A stretch of DNA of 64,000 nt from Bdellovibrio sp. (lineage in GTDB: Bacteria; Bdellovibrionota; Bdellovibrionia; Bdellovibrionales; Bdellovibrionaceae): contig JACMRL010000033.1 of the NCBI GenBank assembly GCA_014376435.1, positions 1-64,000 of the forward strand, read 5' to 3'. The position numbers were made by a program, and so were the translations under genes. Shown here piece after piece: positions 6,634-16,000 of this stretch. Positions within the stretch are counted from its first letter, which is position 1; every line of letters starts with the position of its first letter. The notes below the pieces were generated by a model. The model did no database searches. It was given only the letters and a program-made list of their open reading frames with translations, and was not told the origin of the DNA.

Positions 6634-9336
6634 CTACTCATCTTTAATCTCCGTCGGCATCGATGGGCTTTCGTCCATTGGTAACTCAATTCTAAAACAA
6701 GCTCCGTGTGGATTTTGATTTGTGAATCTAATTTCGCCTTTGTGTAATTCGATAATACTTTTAACAATCGATAAACCTAAGCCAGTTCCGCCCGTCGGCG
6801 AACCGGGTACGCGGTAGAACTTATCGAATATTTTAGATACTGAGTCTTCGGGAATTCCGGGACCATTGTCTTTCACTTCAAGAATTATTTTTTTAGCAAC
6901 TTTTGTAACTTTCACTTCGATCAAAGAATTTTCGGGAGTGTAAAGTGCGGCATTCAATAAAATATTTGATAGCGCATGCTCTAATAAGCGAAAATCAATT
7001 TTAACTAATGCGATTTCTGATAATCCATTTACTTTTAGCTGATGTTTTTTTAGGTATGTAGAATTCTTTTTAACGACCACGCCGATCAGGTCACTAAAAT
7101 CGTGCCACTCAAGTTTTAAAGATAAAACCCCAGAACTTAAACGACTCATGTCGAGTAAATTTTCGATCACGCGGTTGAGCCGGTCACCGGCCTCTTGCAA
7201 GTTTTGCGAAACGCTTTTTAAATATACGGGATCGTGCGCAAGCTTTTCATTATCTAAGGCCGACGCCGTTCCCAAAATAGCTGTTAATGGGGTTCTTAAT
7301 TCATGAGAAATTGAATTCAGTAAGGTTTGGTGCAGCTCTTCAGAGTCTTTTAGTCTTTGGGTTTCGGCGACTCGTTTACTTAGGAAATGTCTTTCGATGG
7401 AAAGGCTTAGCTGTCTGGTGATGGAGAATAAAAGATCTTCTTGCTCAGACCCTAGTTTTCTAGATCTTTTCAGGGGTTTAAAAATAAAAACCCCTAATGA
7501 TTCTGTATGGCCCTTCAAAGGAATATATAAACTTTCGGATTCGGCTAAAGTGTCAGTTCCCCAACCTGCATTTTTCTGATTTTGAAAAGACCATAACGCC
7601 ACAGCTTGTTCTTTCTCGCTCAGAATGAATCCATAATCTTTATTCTGATCGAGCTTTAGTTCACCGCTGAGGATTTTTAAAACAACACCACAATGGGCAT
7701 TTAGCAGTTTACCGACTCGGCCCGTGACCTTCGTTAAAAACTCTGCCTTATCGTAGCTGTTAGCGATATCGCGCAAAACCTCGTATAAAAAGTTAGTTCG
7801 TTCTTCTCTTTCGCGGATCAGTCTTTCGTGAAAGCGAATTCGGTTCGTCAAAAAGCCGACGATGATTGCAACTACAAAAAATGAAAAGCATAGAATCATA
7901 TCGTCTACGGAACTGATCGCGAAAGTTAATCGTGGCGGAATAAATAAAAAATTCCATGTCAGTGCACTTAAAGTGGCAGAAAAAATCACTGCCCCGATTG
8001 AGCCGAACATTCCCACCACTAAAACAGCTAATAAGAAAATAAATCCAACGGCCCTGTAACCAATGATACCTTCTAAAAAGCCACTGCCAACAGAAATTAA
8101 AGCTAAAAAACAAAATGTGTACCAATACTTAATCGGTCCGCTTTGACTTTTATAGAGCGAAAGTTCTTTTTTTAAACTTGGTTTTTCATTTAATACGCCC
8201 GTTTGTCGAATCACGTGGATATCGACTTCTGGTGTCTCGCTGACTAAGCGATTTAATAACGAACCGCCTTCGATCACGTCGCGGAACCAGCGCTTCGTTG
8301 GGCGACCGACCACAACTTGAGTTACATTTTTTTGACGGCAGATTCTGCGTACCGCTGATGGCACATCGACTTCAGTGGTCGTAATTACTTCTGCTTTTAA
8401 TTCGCGCGCTAAATTTAAATTTTTAGTTAACTGTGCTTGGTCTTTATCATCTAGGGTCAAACCCATATCAACGTGCACGGCAATCCACGGCGATTCTAAA
8501 TTGTACGCTAGCCTCCGGGTCGCTCGAATTAATTTTTCTGAGTACGGGCTGTGGCTAATCGCAACGAGTAAGCGTTCATTTGTTTGCCATACATTCGCAT
8601 CGTTTCGATTTTGACCCATCTGTTGTAAATCGTGATCAACTTTTTCAGCCGTAATTCTTAACGCAATTTCTCTAAGCGCGGTTAAGCGGTCTTCTTTAAA
8701 AAAATTTTGCGCGGCCCGGTTTGCTTTCTCACCAGTATAAACTTTACCTTCGCGCAGACGTCTTAATAATTCTGTGGGCGCAATATCGACTAACTCGACT
8801 AAAGTGGCACGTTCAAGCAAACTATCTGGTACGGTTTCACGAATTGAAATTTCGGTGATAGCCTCAACTGAATCTTTGCGACTTTCTAAATGTTGTACGT
8901 TAAGTGCAGTGTAAACATCGATACCTGCATCTAGTAACTCAATCACATCTTGATATCTTTTTTCGTGGCGAGAACCTGGCGCATTGGTGTGTGCCAGCTC
9001 GTCAACGATTACAAGCTTTGGCTTTAGCTTTAAGATTTCGTCTAAATCCATTTCTTGTAATTGAGTGTCGCGGTAAATAATATTTTTTGAAGGAATTAAT
9101 GGCAGACCTTGAACAAGTGCCGCCGTTTCAAGACGGCCGTGAGTTTCAACTGCGCCAATCACGACGTCGATGCCCTCGTTAAATCTTTGATGCGCGGCCT
9201 TCAACATTGAATAGGTTTTACCGACACCCGCTGACATTCCTAAAAAAATCCGAAGCTTTGCTTCTTGAGATTTTTTTTCTCCTTCGGCGATTGCCTTTAG
9301 AATTGCATCTGGATCACGTCGGTTATCAGAGTTCAC
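6634..9336 (-). CDS. kdpD: KdpD sensor histidine kinase
   Basis: The protein has 900 residues (E. coli KdpD 894). The N-terminal KdpD domain has the Walker-A-like GMSAGVGKTYSM (about 33-44) and HTNAPGSRHEKRYQDV, followed by a universal-stress-like domain (about 250-370). Four transmembrane segments of the DUF4118 type lie at about 400-500. A GAF-like region, the HisKA motif NSISHELRTPLTA (phospho-acceptor His) and a HATPase domain with DNGPGIPE and GTGLGLSI follow. It senses K+ limitation and phosphorylates KdpE. It sits 2 bp after kdpC and 12 bp before kdpE, so it is co-transcribed with the pump it controls. Confidence 0.97.
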   Translation of the reverse strand: MNSDNRRDPDAILKAIAEGEKKSQEAKLRIFLGMSAGVGKTYSMLKAAHQRFNEGIDVVIGAVETHGRLETAALVQGLPLIPSKNIIYRDTQLQEMDLDEILKLKPKLVIVDELAHTNAPGSRHEKRYQDVIELLDAGIDVYTALNVQHLESRKDSVEAITEISIRETVPDSLLERATLVELVDIAPTELLRRLREGKVYTGEKANRAAQNFFKEDRLTALREIALRITAEKVDHDLQQMGQNRNDANVWQTNERLLVAISHSPYSEKLIRATRRLAYNLESPWIAVHVDMGLTLDDKDQAQLTKNLNLARELKAEVITTTEVDVPSAVRRICRQKNVTQVVVGRPTKRWFRDVIEGGSLLNRLVSETPEVDIHVIRQTGVLNEKPSLKKELSLYKSQSGPIKYWYTFCFLALISVGSGFLEGIIGYRAVGFIFLLAVLVVGMFGSIGAVIFSATLSALTWNFLFIPPRLTFAISSVDDMILCFSFFVVAIIVGFLTNRIRFHERLIREREERTNFLYEVLRDIANSYDKAEFLTKVTGRVGKLLNAHCGVVLKILSGELKLDQNKDYGFILSEKEQAVALWSFQNQKNAGWGTDTLAESESLYIPLKGHTESLGVFIFKPLKRSRKLGSEQEDLLFSITRQLSLSIERHFLSKRVAETQRLKDSEELHQTLLNSISHELRTPLTAILGTASALDNEKLAHDPVYLKSVSQNLQEAGDRLNRVIENLLDMSRLSSGVLSLKLEWHDFSDLIGVVVKKNSTYLKKHQLKVNGLSEIALVKIDFRLLEHALSNILLNAALYTPENSLIEVKVTKVAKKIILEVKDNGPGIPEDSVSKIFDKFYRVPGSPTGGTGLGLSIVKSIIELHKGEIRFTNQNPHGACFRIELPMDESPSMPTEIKDE

Positions 9337-9338
9337 GG

Positions 9339-9914
9339 CTATTCCTTATTCAACAATCCTTGCGCATCCAAGGCGATATTGAGAGATAAAACATTTACAG
9401 TTGGTTCTCCAAAAATACCAAATTGGCGATCTTTCGTCATGTCATTTACGAGCTTCTCCAGCTGGGAACTATTCAAAGCGCGCGCCTTCGCTACGCGTTG
9501 AATTTGATATTGGGCGGCTGCCGGACTGATATGCGGATCTAAACCACTACCCGATGCAAAAAGTAAATCTTGCGGCGGGTTTTCTAACTGGCTAGGGTTT
9601 GCCGCTTTAAGTGTGACCATTCTTTCATCGTAAAGTTTTTTTAAATCCAAGCTGTTCTGACTTAAATTACTTCCACCCGATGACTGTGGATTATAGTCGA
9701 TCGCCGATGGTCGACCCCAAAAATATTTAGGTGACGCAAATTTTTGCGCTAATTTTACAGAACCAATCGGTTGCTGATTTTTTAAAATCAAATCGCCGCT
9801 GGCTTCTTGCCTAAAAAAGGTTGTTGCGATACCCGTGATTAGTAACGGGTAAGCCACGCCGGTTACTAAGGTTAAAAAAAGTAGGATTCTAAATGCGGGT
9901 AAAAAATGTTTCAT
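9339..9914 (-). CDS. kdpC: Potassium-transporting ATPase subunit KdpC
   Basis: The protein has 191 residues with a single N-terminal transmembrane helix (about 7-28) and a periplasmic domain. The family motifs YFWGRPSAIDYNPQSSGGSN and FASGSGLDPHISPAAA are both present. KdpC stabilises the KdpFABC complex and is thought to raise K+ affinity. It is ten bases downstream of kdpB, with the order A-B-C kept as in E. coli. Confidence 0.96.
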   Translation of the reverse strand: MKHFLPAFRILLFLTLVTGVAYPLLITGIATTFFRQEASGDLILKNQQPIGSVKLAQKFASPKYFWGRPSAIDYNPQSSGGSNLSQNSLDLKKLYDERMVTLKAANPSQLENPPQDLLFASGSGLDPHISPAAAQYQIQRVAKARALNSSQLEKLVNDMTKDRQFGIFGEPTVNVLSLNIALDAQGLLNKE

Positions 9915-9924
9915 ACATTCTCCT

Positions 9925-12024
9925 TTAAACTAAGCCTAATGTTGTAATGATTAAGTCGATCAGTTTGATTCCAACAAATGGAATAATTAAACCGCCTAAG
10001 CCGTAAATTAAAAGATTTCTTTGTAACAGTTTTGAAGCACCAACGGCACGATACTGAACGCCTTTTAATGCGAGTGGAATTAACGCTACAATGATTAGCG
10101 CATTAAAAATTACCGCACTTAAAATAGCGCTACGTGGAGATTGCAAATGCATCAGGTTAAGTGATGATAACGGGCCGACGGTCGCCGTTTTTGTCATATA
10201 TAAAGTTCCGAACAGCGCGGGTAAAATTGCAAAGTATTTTGCAACGTCATTTGCGATACTAAAGGTCGTTAGGGATCCGCGAGTCATCAGTAATTGCTTT
10301 CCGATTTCGACGATCTCGATTAATTTTGTAGGATTACTATCAAGGTCGACCATATTTCCCGCTTCGCGCGCGGCTTGAGTTCCTGAATTCATCGCGACCC
10401 CAACATCCGCTTGCGCTAATGCCGGCGCATCGTTTGTTCCGTCACCCGTCATGGCAACTAAGTGCCCGCCCGCTTGCTCGTCACGAATTCTTTTTAGTTT
10501 TGCTTCCGGAGTGGCCTGGGCCATAAAATCATCAACACCCGCTTCCGCGGCAATCGCGGCCGCCGTTAATGGATTATCACCGGTGATCATTACCGTGCGA
10601 ATTCCCATTTTTCTTAATTCAGCAAAGCGCTCTTTGATTCCGCCTTTGACGATATCTTTTAATTGCACGACACCTAATATTTCATCGCCGTCAGAAACCA
10701 CCAACGGAGTTCCACCGATTTTTGCGACGGCTTCGATTGTTGCGTCGATATCTTTCGGTAAATTTCCACCGATTGATTTTATGTATTCTTTAATTGAATC
10801 GCCCGCGCCTTTACGGATCGATTTTTTTTGTTGTTTTGCATCCAGGTAATCAACGCCGCTCATTCTAGTCACGGCTGAGAACGGAATAAATTCGGCGTTT
10901 TGCATATTAAGATTTTCGGCACGCATCGAAAATTTTTCTTTTGCCAGAATGACGATTGATCGACCTTCCGCGGTTTCATCCGCGATCGAAGCTAATTGGG
11001 AAGCCTCGGCTAATCTTTCGATGCTAATTCCTTTCACGGGTAAAAATGCGGTAGCCATGCGATTACCTAAAGTAATTGTTCCCGTTTTATCTAGTAACAA
11101 AACATCAATATCGCCCGCCGCTTCGACCGAGCGACCGCTGGTCGCAATCACATTACGACGAATCAGACGATCCATTCCGCTAATTCCAATCGCGCTGAGT
11201 AGACCACCGATCGTGGTTGGAATTAAACAGACTAATAAGGCGATCAAAACCGTAACTGTTACAACGTTTGATAAATCTTGTCCGGCAGCAATGGCACTGT
11301 AATCGGCAAAAGGTTTCAATGTCATCACCGCTAATAAAAATACGATCGTTAAACCCGTTAAGACCATGCTTAGCGCAATTTCATTCGGAGTTTTTTGACG
11401 TTTGGCTCCTTCAACTAAGGCAATCATGCGATCTAAAAAACTATTTCCGACTTCTGAAGTAATACGAATTAAAATTCGGTCACTGATCACGCGCGTTCCA
11501 CCCGTGACAGCACTGCGGTCTCCACCACTTTCACGAATAACCGGGGCAGATTCGCCGGTAATGGCAGATTCATCGACGCTGGCGATACCTTCGGTGACTT
11601 CGCCGTCGCCGGGCACGATATCATTTGCTTCGCAAATAACGATGTCGCCTTTTTTTAAGACGGTCGCATTTGTTAAAGTTTCAATGCCATTTTTAAAAAG
11701 CCTGGCTTGCGTTGAAGTGCGGGCTTTTTTTAAACTGGCCGCTTGCGCTTTACCGCGACCTTCCGCCACCGCCTCCGCAAAGTTTGCGAACAGCACCGTA
11801 AACCATAACCATATAGCGATTTGAATTTCAAACCCTAAGCTTTCTGTTCTCGAATTAAAAATTATAAATAGTGTCGTCAAGACCGCACCTATTTCAGTGA
11901 TGAACATCACCGGATTTTTTATTTGTACGCGCGGGTCTAATTTTTTAAATGAATCTTTTAAGGCTGGACCAATAATCGCGGGATCAAGCCATTGGTTTTT
12001 TTTAGTTTGCGCTGCATTTTCCAT
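9925..12024 (-). CDS. kdpB: Potassium-transporting P-type ATPase subunit KdpB
   Basis: The protein has 699 residues, a type IA P-type ATPase. The actuator loop TGES is at 156-159. The phosphorylated Asp312 lies in [12 protein letters not shown], and the hinge [12 protein letters not shown] and [18 protein letters not shown] motifs of the P domain follow. The transmembrane segment with [17 protein letters not shown] is the KdpB-specific M4 equivalent. ATP hydrolysis here powers high-affinity K+ uptake through KdpA. It lies 9 bp after kdpA and 10 bp before kdpC in the operon. All catalytic motifs are intact. Confidence 0.98.
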   Translation of the reverse strand: MENAAQTKKNQWLDPAIIGPALKDSFKKLDPRVQIKNPVMFITEIGAVLTTLFIIFNSRTESLGFEIQIAIWLWFTVLFANFAEAVAEGRGKAQAASLKKARTSTQARLFKNGIETLTNATVLKKGDIVICEANDIVPGDGEVTEGIASVDESAITGESAPVIRESGGDRSAVTGGTRVISDRILIRITSEVGNSFLDRMIALVEGAKRQKTPNEIALSMVLTGLTIVFLLAVMTLKPFADYSAIAAGQDLSNVVTVTVLIALLVCLIPTTIGGLLSAIGISGMDRLIRRNVIATSGRSVEAAGDIDVLLLDKTGTITLGNRMATAFLPVKGISIERLAEASQLASIADETAEGRSIVILAKEKFSMRAENLNMQNAEFIPFSAVTRMSGVDYLDAKQQKKSIRKGAGDSIKEYIKSIGGNLPKDIDATIEAVAKIGGTPLVVSDGDEILGVVQLKDIVKGGIKERFAELRKMGIRTVMITGDNPLTAAAIAAEAGVDDFMAQATPEAKLKRIRDEQAGGHLVAMTGDGTNDAPALAQADVGVAMNSGTQAAREAGNMVDLDSNPTKLIEIVEIGKQLLMTRGSLTTFSIANDVAKYFAILPALFGTLYMTKTATVGPLSSLNLMHLQSPRSAILSAVIFNALIIVALIPLALKGVQYRAVGASKLLQRNLLIYGLGGLIIPFVGIKLIDLIITTLGLV

Positions 12025-12033
12025 AAGGTCTCC

Positions 12034-13725
12034 TTAGAAAGTTTGACCGTTGATCATTAAAAAGTGTTCGACGATGGGACCTAAAGTTAGCGCCGGTAAA
12101 AAAGTTAATGCGCCAACAATCACGATCACGCCAATTAATAAAAATCCGAATAGTGCATTATCAGTCGAAAAAGTTCCCGCCGAGACTGGAGAAACTTTTT
12201 TACCCAGCATCTGGCCCGCAATCGCCATGACCGGTAAAATTACGATAAAGCGACCGACTAACATTGCGATACTTAACATCACGTTGTAATAAGGAGTGTT
12301 TGCGTTTAATCCCGCAAAGGCACTGCCGTTATTTGCGGTAGCGGATGTAAATGCATAAAGAATTTCTGAAAATCCATGAGGGCCCCCTTTAGCAGAGACA
12401 CTTGATAATCCCGCCGGTATCATCGCCGAGATGGCCGTAAAAATTAAAATACACGCGCACGGTGCTAAAATTCCGAGTAAAGCCATTTTAACTTCCGGAG
12501 CTTCGATTTTTTTACCCAGATATTCCGGAGATCTTCCGACCATCAGTCCCGATAAAAAAACCGTTAATAACACGAATAAAATCATGCCGTACATACCCGT
12601 ACCGACTCCGCCAAAAATAACTTCGCCCATCATCATATTAAACATCGCGAGCGCTCCGGCTAAAGGCGAAAGACTAGAATGCATCGTATTCACCGATCCG
12701 TTTGAGGCGGCAGTTGTAACCGTTGACCAAATCAAGCTATTTACAACCCCGAAACGGGTTTCTTTCCCCTCCATGATGGCGGCCTGCTGAAAAGTGGGGT
12801 TTGTCATATATTCGGAAGCGATGGATCCCACTAATGTAATGAACCAAACCGCAAACATCACCGCGAAAATTGTCCAGCCTTGTTTGCGTGAGCCGACCAT
12901 GCGACCGTAAGTTAAAGCTAATGCCGCCGGAATTAAAATAATCGCCAACATTTGTAAAAAATTTGAAAATGCAGTGGGGTTTTCAAACGGATGCGCGCTA
13001 TTCACATTAAAAAATCCGCCGCCGTTCGTACCTAGTTGTTTAATTGCAATCTGCGAAGCAGCTGGGCCTCCGGGAATTATTTGCTTTACGCCTTCAATGG
13101 TTGTGGCTTCGGCGTAAGAAGAAAAATTTTGGATCACTCCTTGGCCAACTAAAGCAACGGCTAATAAAATTGAAAGTGGTAATAAGATATAAACTGTCGA
13201 ACGAGTCATATCTTGCCAGAAGTTTCCTAAAGTTTTTCCTGATTTTTTAATTCCGCGTACCAGCGCAATAAAAACCGCGATGCCCGTTGCGGCACTTAAA
13301 AAGTTTTGTACAGTTAAGGCTAACATCTGCGTGAAGTACGACATCGTTACTTCGCCCGCGTATCCTTGCCAGTTCGTGTTCGTTACAAAACTAACGGCGG
13401 TATTTAAAGCCGAATGCCAATTAATATTTGGTAAGCTTTGTGGATTTAACCCAAAACTCGATTGGAATACTTGTAATAAAAAAACAAATATAAAACCAAA
13501 CAGATTAAAAACCAACAAAGACTTGGTATATTCTTTCCAATTCATTTCTTCGTTTGGATTTACTCCGCCGATTTTATAAGTCAGCTTCTCTAGCCATGAT
13601 AAAGCAGGATGTAGAAAGGTTTTTTGCCCTTCACACACTTGCGCTATAAAGGCTCCTAATAAAGGAGCTAATAAAACTAATGCTGAAATAAAAATAATCA
13701 CTTGGATATAGTCTGAGATTCTCAT
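12034..13725 (-). CDS. kdpA: Potassium-transporting ATPase channel subunit KdpA
   Basis: The protein has 563 residues (E. coli 557) with about ten transmembrane helices in the SKT channel fold. Selectivity-filter-like Gly loops are visible, including TNTNWQGYAGE, QLGTNGGGFFNVNSAHPFENP and TATANNGSAFAGL. It captures K+ from the periplasm and passes it toward KdpB. It starts 11 bp downstream of the tiny kdpF. Confidence 0.98.
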   Translation of the reverse strand: MRISDYIQVIIFISALVLLAPLLGAFIAQVCEGQKTFLHPALSWLEKLTYKIGGVNPNEEMNWKEYTKSLLVFNLFGFIFVFLLQVFQSSFGLNPQSLPNINWHSALNTAVSFVTNTNWQGYAGEVTMSYFTQMLALTVQNFLSAATGIAVFIALVRGIKKSGKTLGNFWQDMTRSTVYILLPLSILLAVALVGQGVIQNFSSYAEATTIEGVKQIIPGGPAASQIAIKQLGTNGGGFFNVNSAHPFENPTAFSNFLQMLAIILIPAALALTYGRMVGSRKQGWTIFAVMFAVWFITLVGSIASEYMTNPTFQQAAIMEGKETRFGVVNSLIWSTVTTAASNGSVNTMHSSLSPLAGALAMFNMMMGEVIFGGVGTGMYGMILFVLLTVFLSGLMVGRSPEYLGKKIEAPEVKMALLGILAPCACILIFTAISAMIPAGLSSVSAKGGPHGFSEILYAFTSATANNGSAFAGLNANTPYYNVMLSIAMLVGRFIVILPVMAIAGQMLGKKVSPVSAGTFSTDNALFGFLLIGVIVIVGALTFLPALTLGPIVEHFLMINGQTF

Positions 13726-13736
13726 CGGGTACGTCC

Positions 13737-13820
13737 TTAAAATTTCTCGGGGTTAAAAAGTGCGTAAGTTAAGTAAATCAATAGCGCAAAACCAACCACG
13801 CCCGACAAGATAAAATCCAT
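13737..13820 (-). CDS. kdpF: KdpF small membrane subunit (27 aa)
   Basis: The ORF has 27 codons directly upstream of kdpA, with a GGAGG ribosome-binding site before the ATG. The peptide is one hydrophobic helix flanked by MDFILSGVVG at the N-terminus and LFNPEKF at the C-terminus. The N-P-E-K/R-F ending is characteristic of KdpF. KdpF stabilises the KdpABC complex in the membrane. At this size it is easily missed by automatic annotation. Confidence 0.93.
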   Translation of the reverse strand: MDFILSGVVGFALLIYLTYALFNPEKF

Positions 13821-13854
13821 ATGACCTCCACTTTTTAATTGTAGATAGAAAGCG

Positions 13855-13871
13855 CGTAAAAAAGATGTAAA
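13855..13871 (-). promoter_or_regulatory. Predicted KdpE operator of the kdp operon
   Basis: On the minus strand the sequence reads TTTACA-TCTTT-TTTACG, two hexamers spaced at 11-bp periodicity. It lies about 35 bp upstream of the kdpF start. From memory the E. coli kdp site has TTTATA-N5-TTTACA, so spacing and sequence agree. A closer copy precedes the adjacent porin gene. Prediction only. Confidence 0.6.
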
Positions 13872-13875
13872 GACG

Positions 13876-13891
13876 GGCCTTCTAGAGCCCT
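13876..13891 (-). terminator. Weak hairpin after the porin gene
   Basis: GGGC and GCCC pair around an AT-rich loop (GGGCCTTCTAGAGCCC on the plus strand) just past the porin stop codon. There is no strong U-run, so read-through from the porin gene into kdpF is possible. Confidence 0.3.
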
Positions 13892-13896
13892 CAAGA

Positions 13897-15285
13897 CTAA
13901 AAACGTACTAACATCGCTAAATTAACGCGGTCTTCTGACTTCACTAAGTCCGCAGAATAAGCACCGGTTCCACCGTTATTAAGTCCGGTCGACGAAGTTA
14001 CCCCACCCGGGCCAGCAAAATACGGATCTTCTGATTGCCGATGAATATATTCTGAGCGAAATGTTACAAATTGATCAGGCATATAGTCGAAAGTGATCGA
14101 CGCATCCCACGCGCGGAAAGAATCTCCGGGGTTTTGCGTGTAAGAACCCGATTGCGTTGCGCTTTGTGCACCGCTGGCGGTTTGAATCGGTGGAAGTAAA
14201 ACTAAGTAGCGACCGGGGTTATTCATAAATCCACCACCTAAAGTTAAACCAAAATGATCGCGGTTAAACCACAGACGATTGTAAATCATCGCACTTAAAA
14301 AATTCTGACTTGGAGTAGCGGCATCGCCGCCCGTACATCGAACTCCGCCGCCACTTTCACAACCCATGTCTAGTGTAAATGAAAATGCAGCTTTGCTAAT
14401 AAATTTTGTGGGCCGATCTAAATATTTATACTGAACACTATGATCTAAATGATAACGAGTGCGTCCAGAATTTACTAAAGTGTCTTGACCGGTGTAGCCA
14501 TTAGACACCACTGCTAAATCACCCGTTGGACGATATTGAATTTGGTAACCCAATCCCGGACTTTCGTTAAATTGCCCGTATGATTGCCAACCGTTGATCA
14601 GCCACAATTCTAGTTTTAATTTATCTGAGGGAAAAATTTGTAATCTTGCGCCGTTGAAAAACCACGGCGTATTCGCTGAAGTGTAGGAAGCTTGGTACGC
14701 CCAGTTTTCTGCGTTGTAGTAACTAAATAATCCAACGTAAGACATAAAAATCCCCACGTCTAAATTCACACCATTTAAATAATTCCAGTGATAGCCGCCG
14801 TTTGCTTCTGAAATATATCGGTACGCACTATTTAAATCCCATTGTCCACGCGCAGGGCTCGCATCACTTCGTGGCGTCATCGATGAATACAAACCGAACT
14901 GGGTCATGAAACGCCCCCGCGCGTTTCCCGCATGAAAGTCTCCGCCAATTCCTAATTGTTGCACCTGAAATTCATTTGTACGACCGGCCGAAGTTGATCC
15001 GACCAGCGTGTGATCTTTCGGTTGATTAAAATCGGCAATGTAATTGACGTCGGCTAGAAACTGACCCGTAAAATATTTTGAATCTAGCACTGAAGTTTTC
15101 TGACGACTGTTACCATTTAGCCAAGTGAAATCGGCAAAGGCAAATGGCTCAGCGTAATTGGGTGCAGCTGCTTCGGCTTGCGCATCCGCCGCTTCGGCGG
15201 CTTTCACTTCTTCGGGTGAAGCTATTTCAGCAAAAGCGCTTCGGGCAGAAAGTATTGCAACTAATATAAAAATCATTGATTTCAT
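13897..15285 (-). CDS. OmpL-like (BBP2) outer-membrane beta-barrel porin, likely in the Kdp regulon
   Basis: The protein has 462 residues. A signal peptide (1-19) and a short Ala/Glu-rich stretch (20-43) are followed by a barrel running to a C-terminal Phe (LAMLVRF). The internal motif ENWAYQASYTSANTPWFFNG, with Tyr/Trp-rich strands around it, is typical of the beta-barrel porin-2 / OmpL-like family (PF07642). The family role is solute passage across the outer membrane. The gene lies immediately upstream of kdpF on the same strand, and both have the same repeated operator, so a K+-permeable channel induced with Kdp is a reasonable inference. Confidence 0.8.
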   Translation of the reverse strand: MKSMIFILVAILSARSAFAEIASPEEVKAAEAADAQAEAAAPNYAEPFAFADFTWLNGNSRQKTSVLDSKYFTGQFLADVNYIADFNQPKDHTLVGSTSAGRTNEFQVQQLGIGGDFHAGNARGRFMTQFGLYSSMTPRSDASPARGQWDLNSAYRYISEANGGYHWNYLNGVNLDVGIFMSYVGLFSYYNAENWAYQASYTSANTPWFFNGARLQIFPSDKLKLELWLINGWQSYGQFNESPGLGYQIQYRPTGDLAVVSNGYTGQDTLVNSGRTRYHLDHSVQYKYLDRPTKFISKAAFSFTLDMGCESGGGVRCTGGDAATPSQNFLSAMIYNRLWFNRDHFGLTLGGGFMNNPGRYLVLLPPIQTASGAQSATQSGSYTQNPGDSFRAWDASITFDYMPDQFVTFRSEYIHRQSEDPYFAGPGGVTSSTGLNNGGTGAYSADLVKSEDRVNLAMLVRF

Positions 15286-15320
15286 GTAAAGCTCCCTCGT
15301 CCAAAGATAAATCTATTTGG

Positions 15321-15337
15321 TGTAAAAAAGATGTAAA
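15321..15337 (-). promoter_or_regulatory. Predicted KdpE operator of the porin gene
   Basis: On the minus strand it reads TTTACA-TCTTT-TTTACA followed by CC, a closer match to the remembered E. coli KdpE site than the kdpF copy. It is about 35 bp upstream of the porin start, the same distance as in front of kdpF. Confidence 0.6.
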
Positions 15338-15354
15338 AAACACGAAAGCGAATC

Positions 15355-15371
15355 TTTACATCTTTTTTATT
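15355..15371 (+). promoter_or_regulatory. Third, oppositely oriented KdpE-like repeat
   Basis: The plus strand reads TTTACA-TCTTT-TTTATT. With the copy at 15321-15337 it forms a long inverted repeat. It could give a second binding site for the porin promoter or drive a divergent transcript into 15373-15594, a stretch of about 220 bp with no credible ORF but a small hairpin near 15447-15472. Confidence 0.4.
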
Positions 15372-15594
15372 TAGAGAAGTTTAAATTGTATTCAGATGCA
15401 TGGCGCTTTGATAATGCGCTGTATCGGACAATGTCTGTTGGAATAGGGTTTCGGTTTTTATGAAGCCCTACACAGCCCGATTATTCTACTAAGCCACTAG
15501 ATTAAAATATTACGTTCAATCAAAAAATAAAACCATTTATTTAATTATTTCAAGGTTCATCAATTCTGAAAATTTTCCAATCAAACTTAAAAGC

Positions 15595-15993
15595 TTATTC
15601 TTTTTTCTTTAGCTCATTAATCTTGTCGATATTTTCTTCGGAATTTTTTTTCATTTCGACATAATGTTTGTGAAGCTTGTCCAGTTCTTCATCAGATAAA
15701 TCTTCGGTATCAATTAATTCATTACGCGCGCTGGTGGTTGCATAAATTAATTCGTCTAATTTTAAATGAATGGCTCTAGCATCGCGGTTTTGAGTATTTT
15801 GAATCAGAAATACGATCAAAAAAGTAATAATTGTCGTTGATGTATTGATCACTAGTTGCCATGTATCAGAAAATCCAAATAAAGGTCCAGTAAAAGCCCA
15901 AACGATGATCGCAAAAACCGAAAGTGCAAAGGCGGCGGGCGTGCCCACCCAACTAGATACGGTATGGGCTAATTTTCTAAAATGATCACTCAT
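15595..15993 (-). CDS. Low-affinity iron permease family membrane protein
   Basis: The protein has 132 residues. It opens with FRKLAHTVSSWVGTPAAFALSVFAIIVWAFTGP and a second membrane segment TIITFLIVFLIQNTQNRD, followed by an acidic cytoplasmic tail. The tract FLIQNTQNRDxxAxHLKLDEL is the recognisable core of Pfam family PF04120 (named low-affinity iron permease after a fungal protein; iron transport by bacterial members is not established). It ends in a charged coiled-coil-like tail rich in Lys and Glu. It lies 7 bp after the lytic transglycosylase gene and is probably co-transcribed with it. Confidence 0.85.
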   Translation of the reverse strand: MSDHFRKLAHTVSSWVGTPAAFALSVFAIIVWAFTGPLFGFSDTWQLVINTSTTIITFLIVFLIQNTQNRDARAIHLKLDELIYATTSARNELIDTEDLSDEELDKLHKHYVEMKKNSEENIDKINELKKKE

Positions 15994-16000
15994 ATAAACT

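Noticed and set aside
11402-11824. Long plus-strand open frame inside kdpB (140 codons)
   Set aside because: It lies antisense to a gene with intact P-type ATPase motifs, has no ribosome-binding site and yields a low-complexity Ser/Pro-rich peptide. Similar antisense frames inside kdpA, kdpD, gltX, uvrB and recG were dismissed for the same reason.
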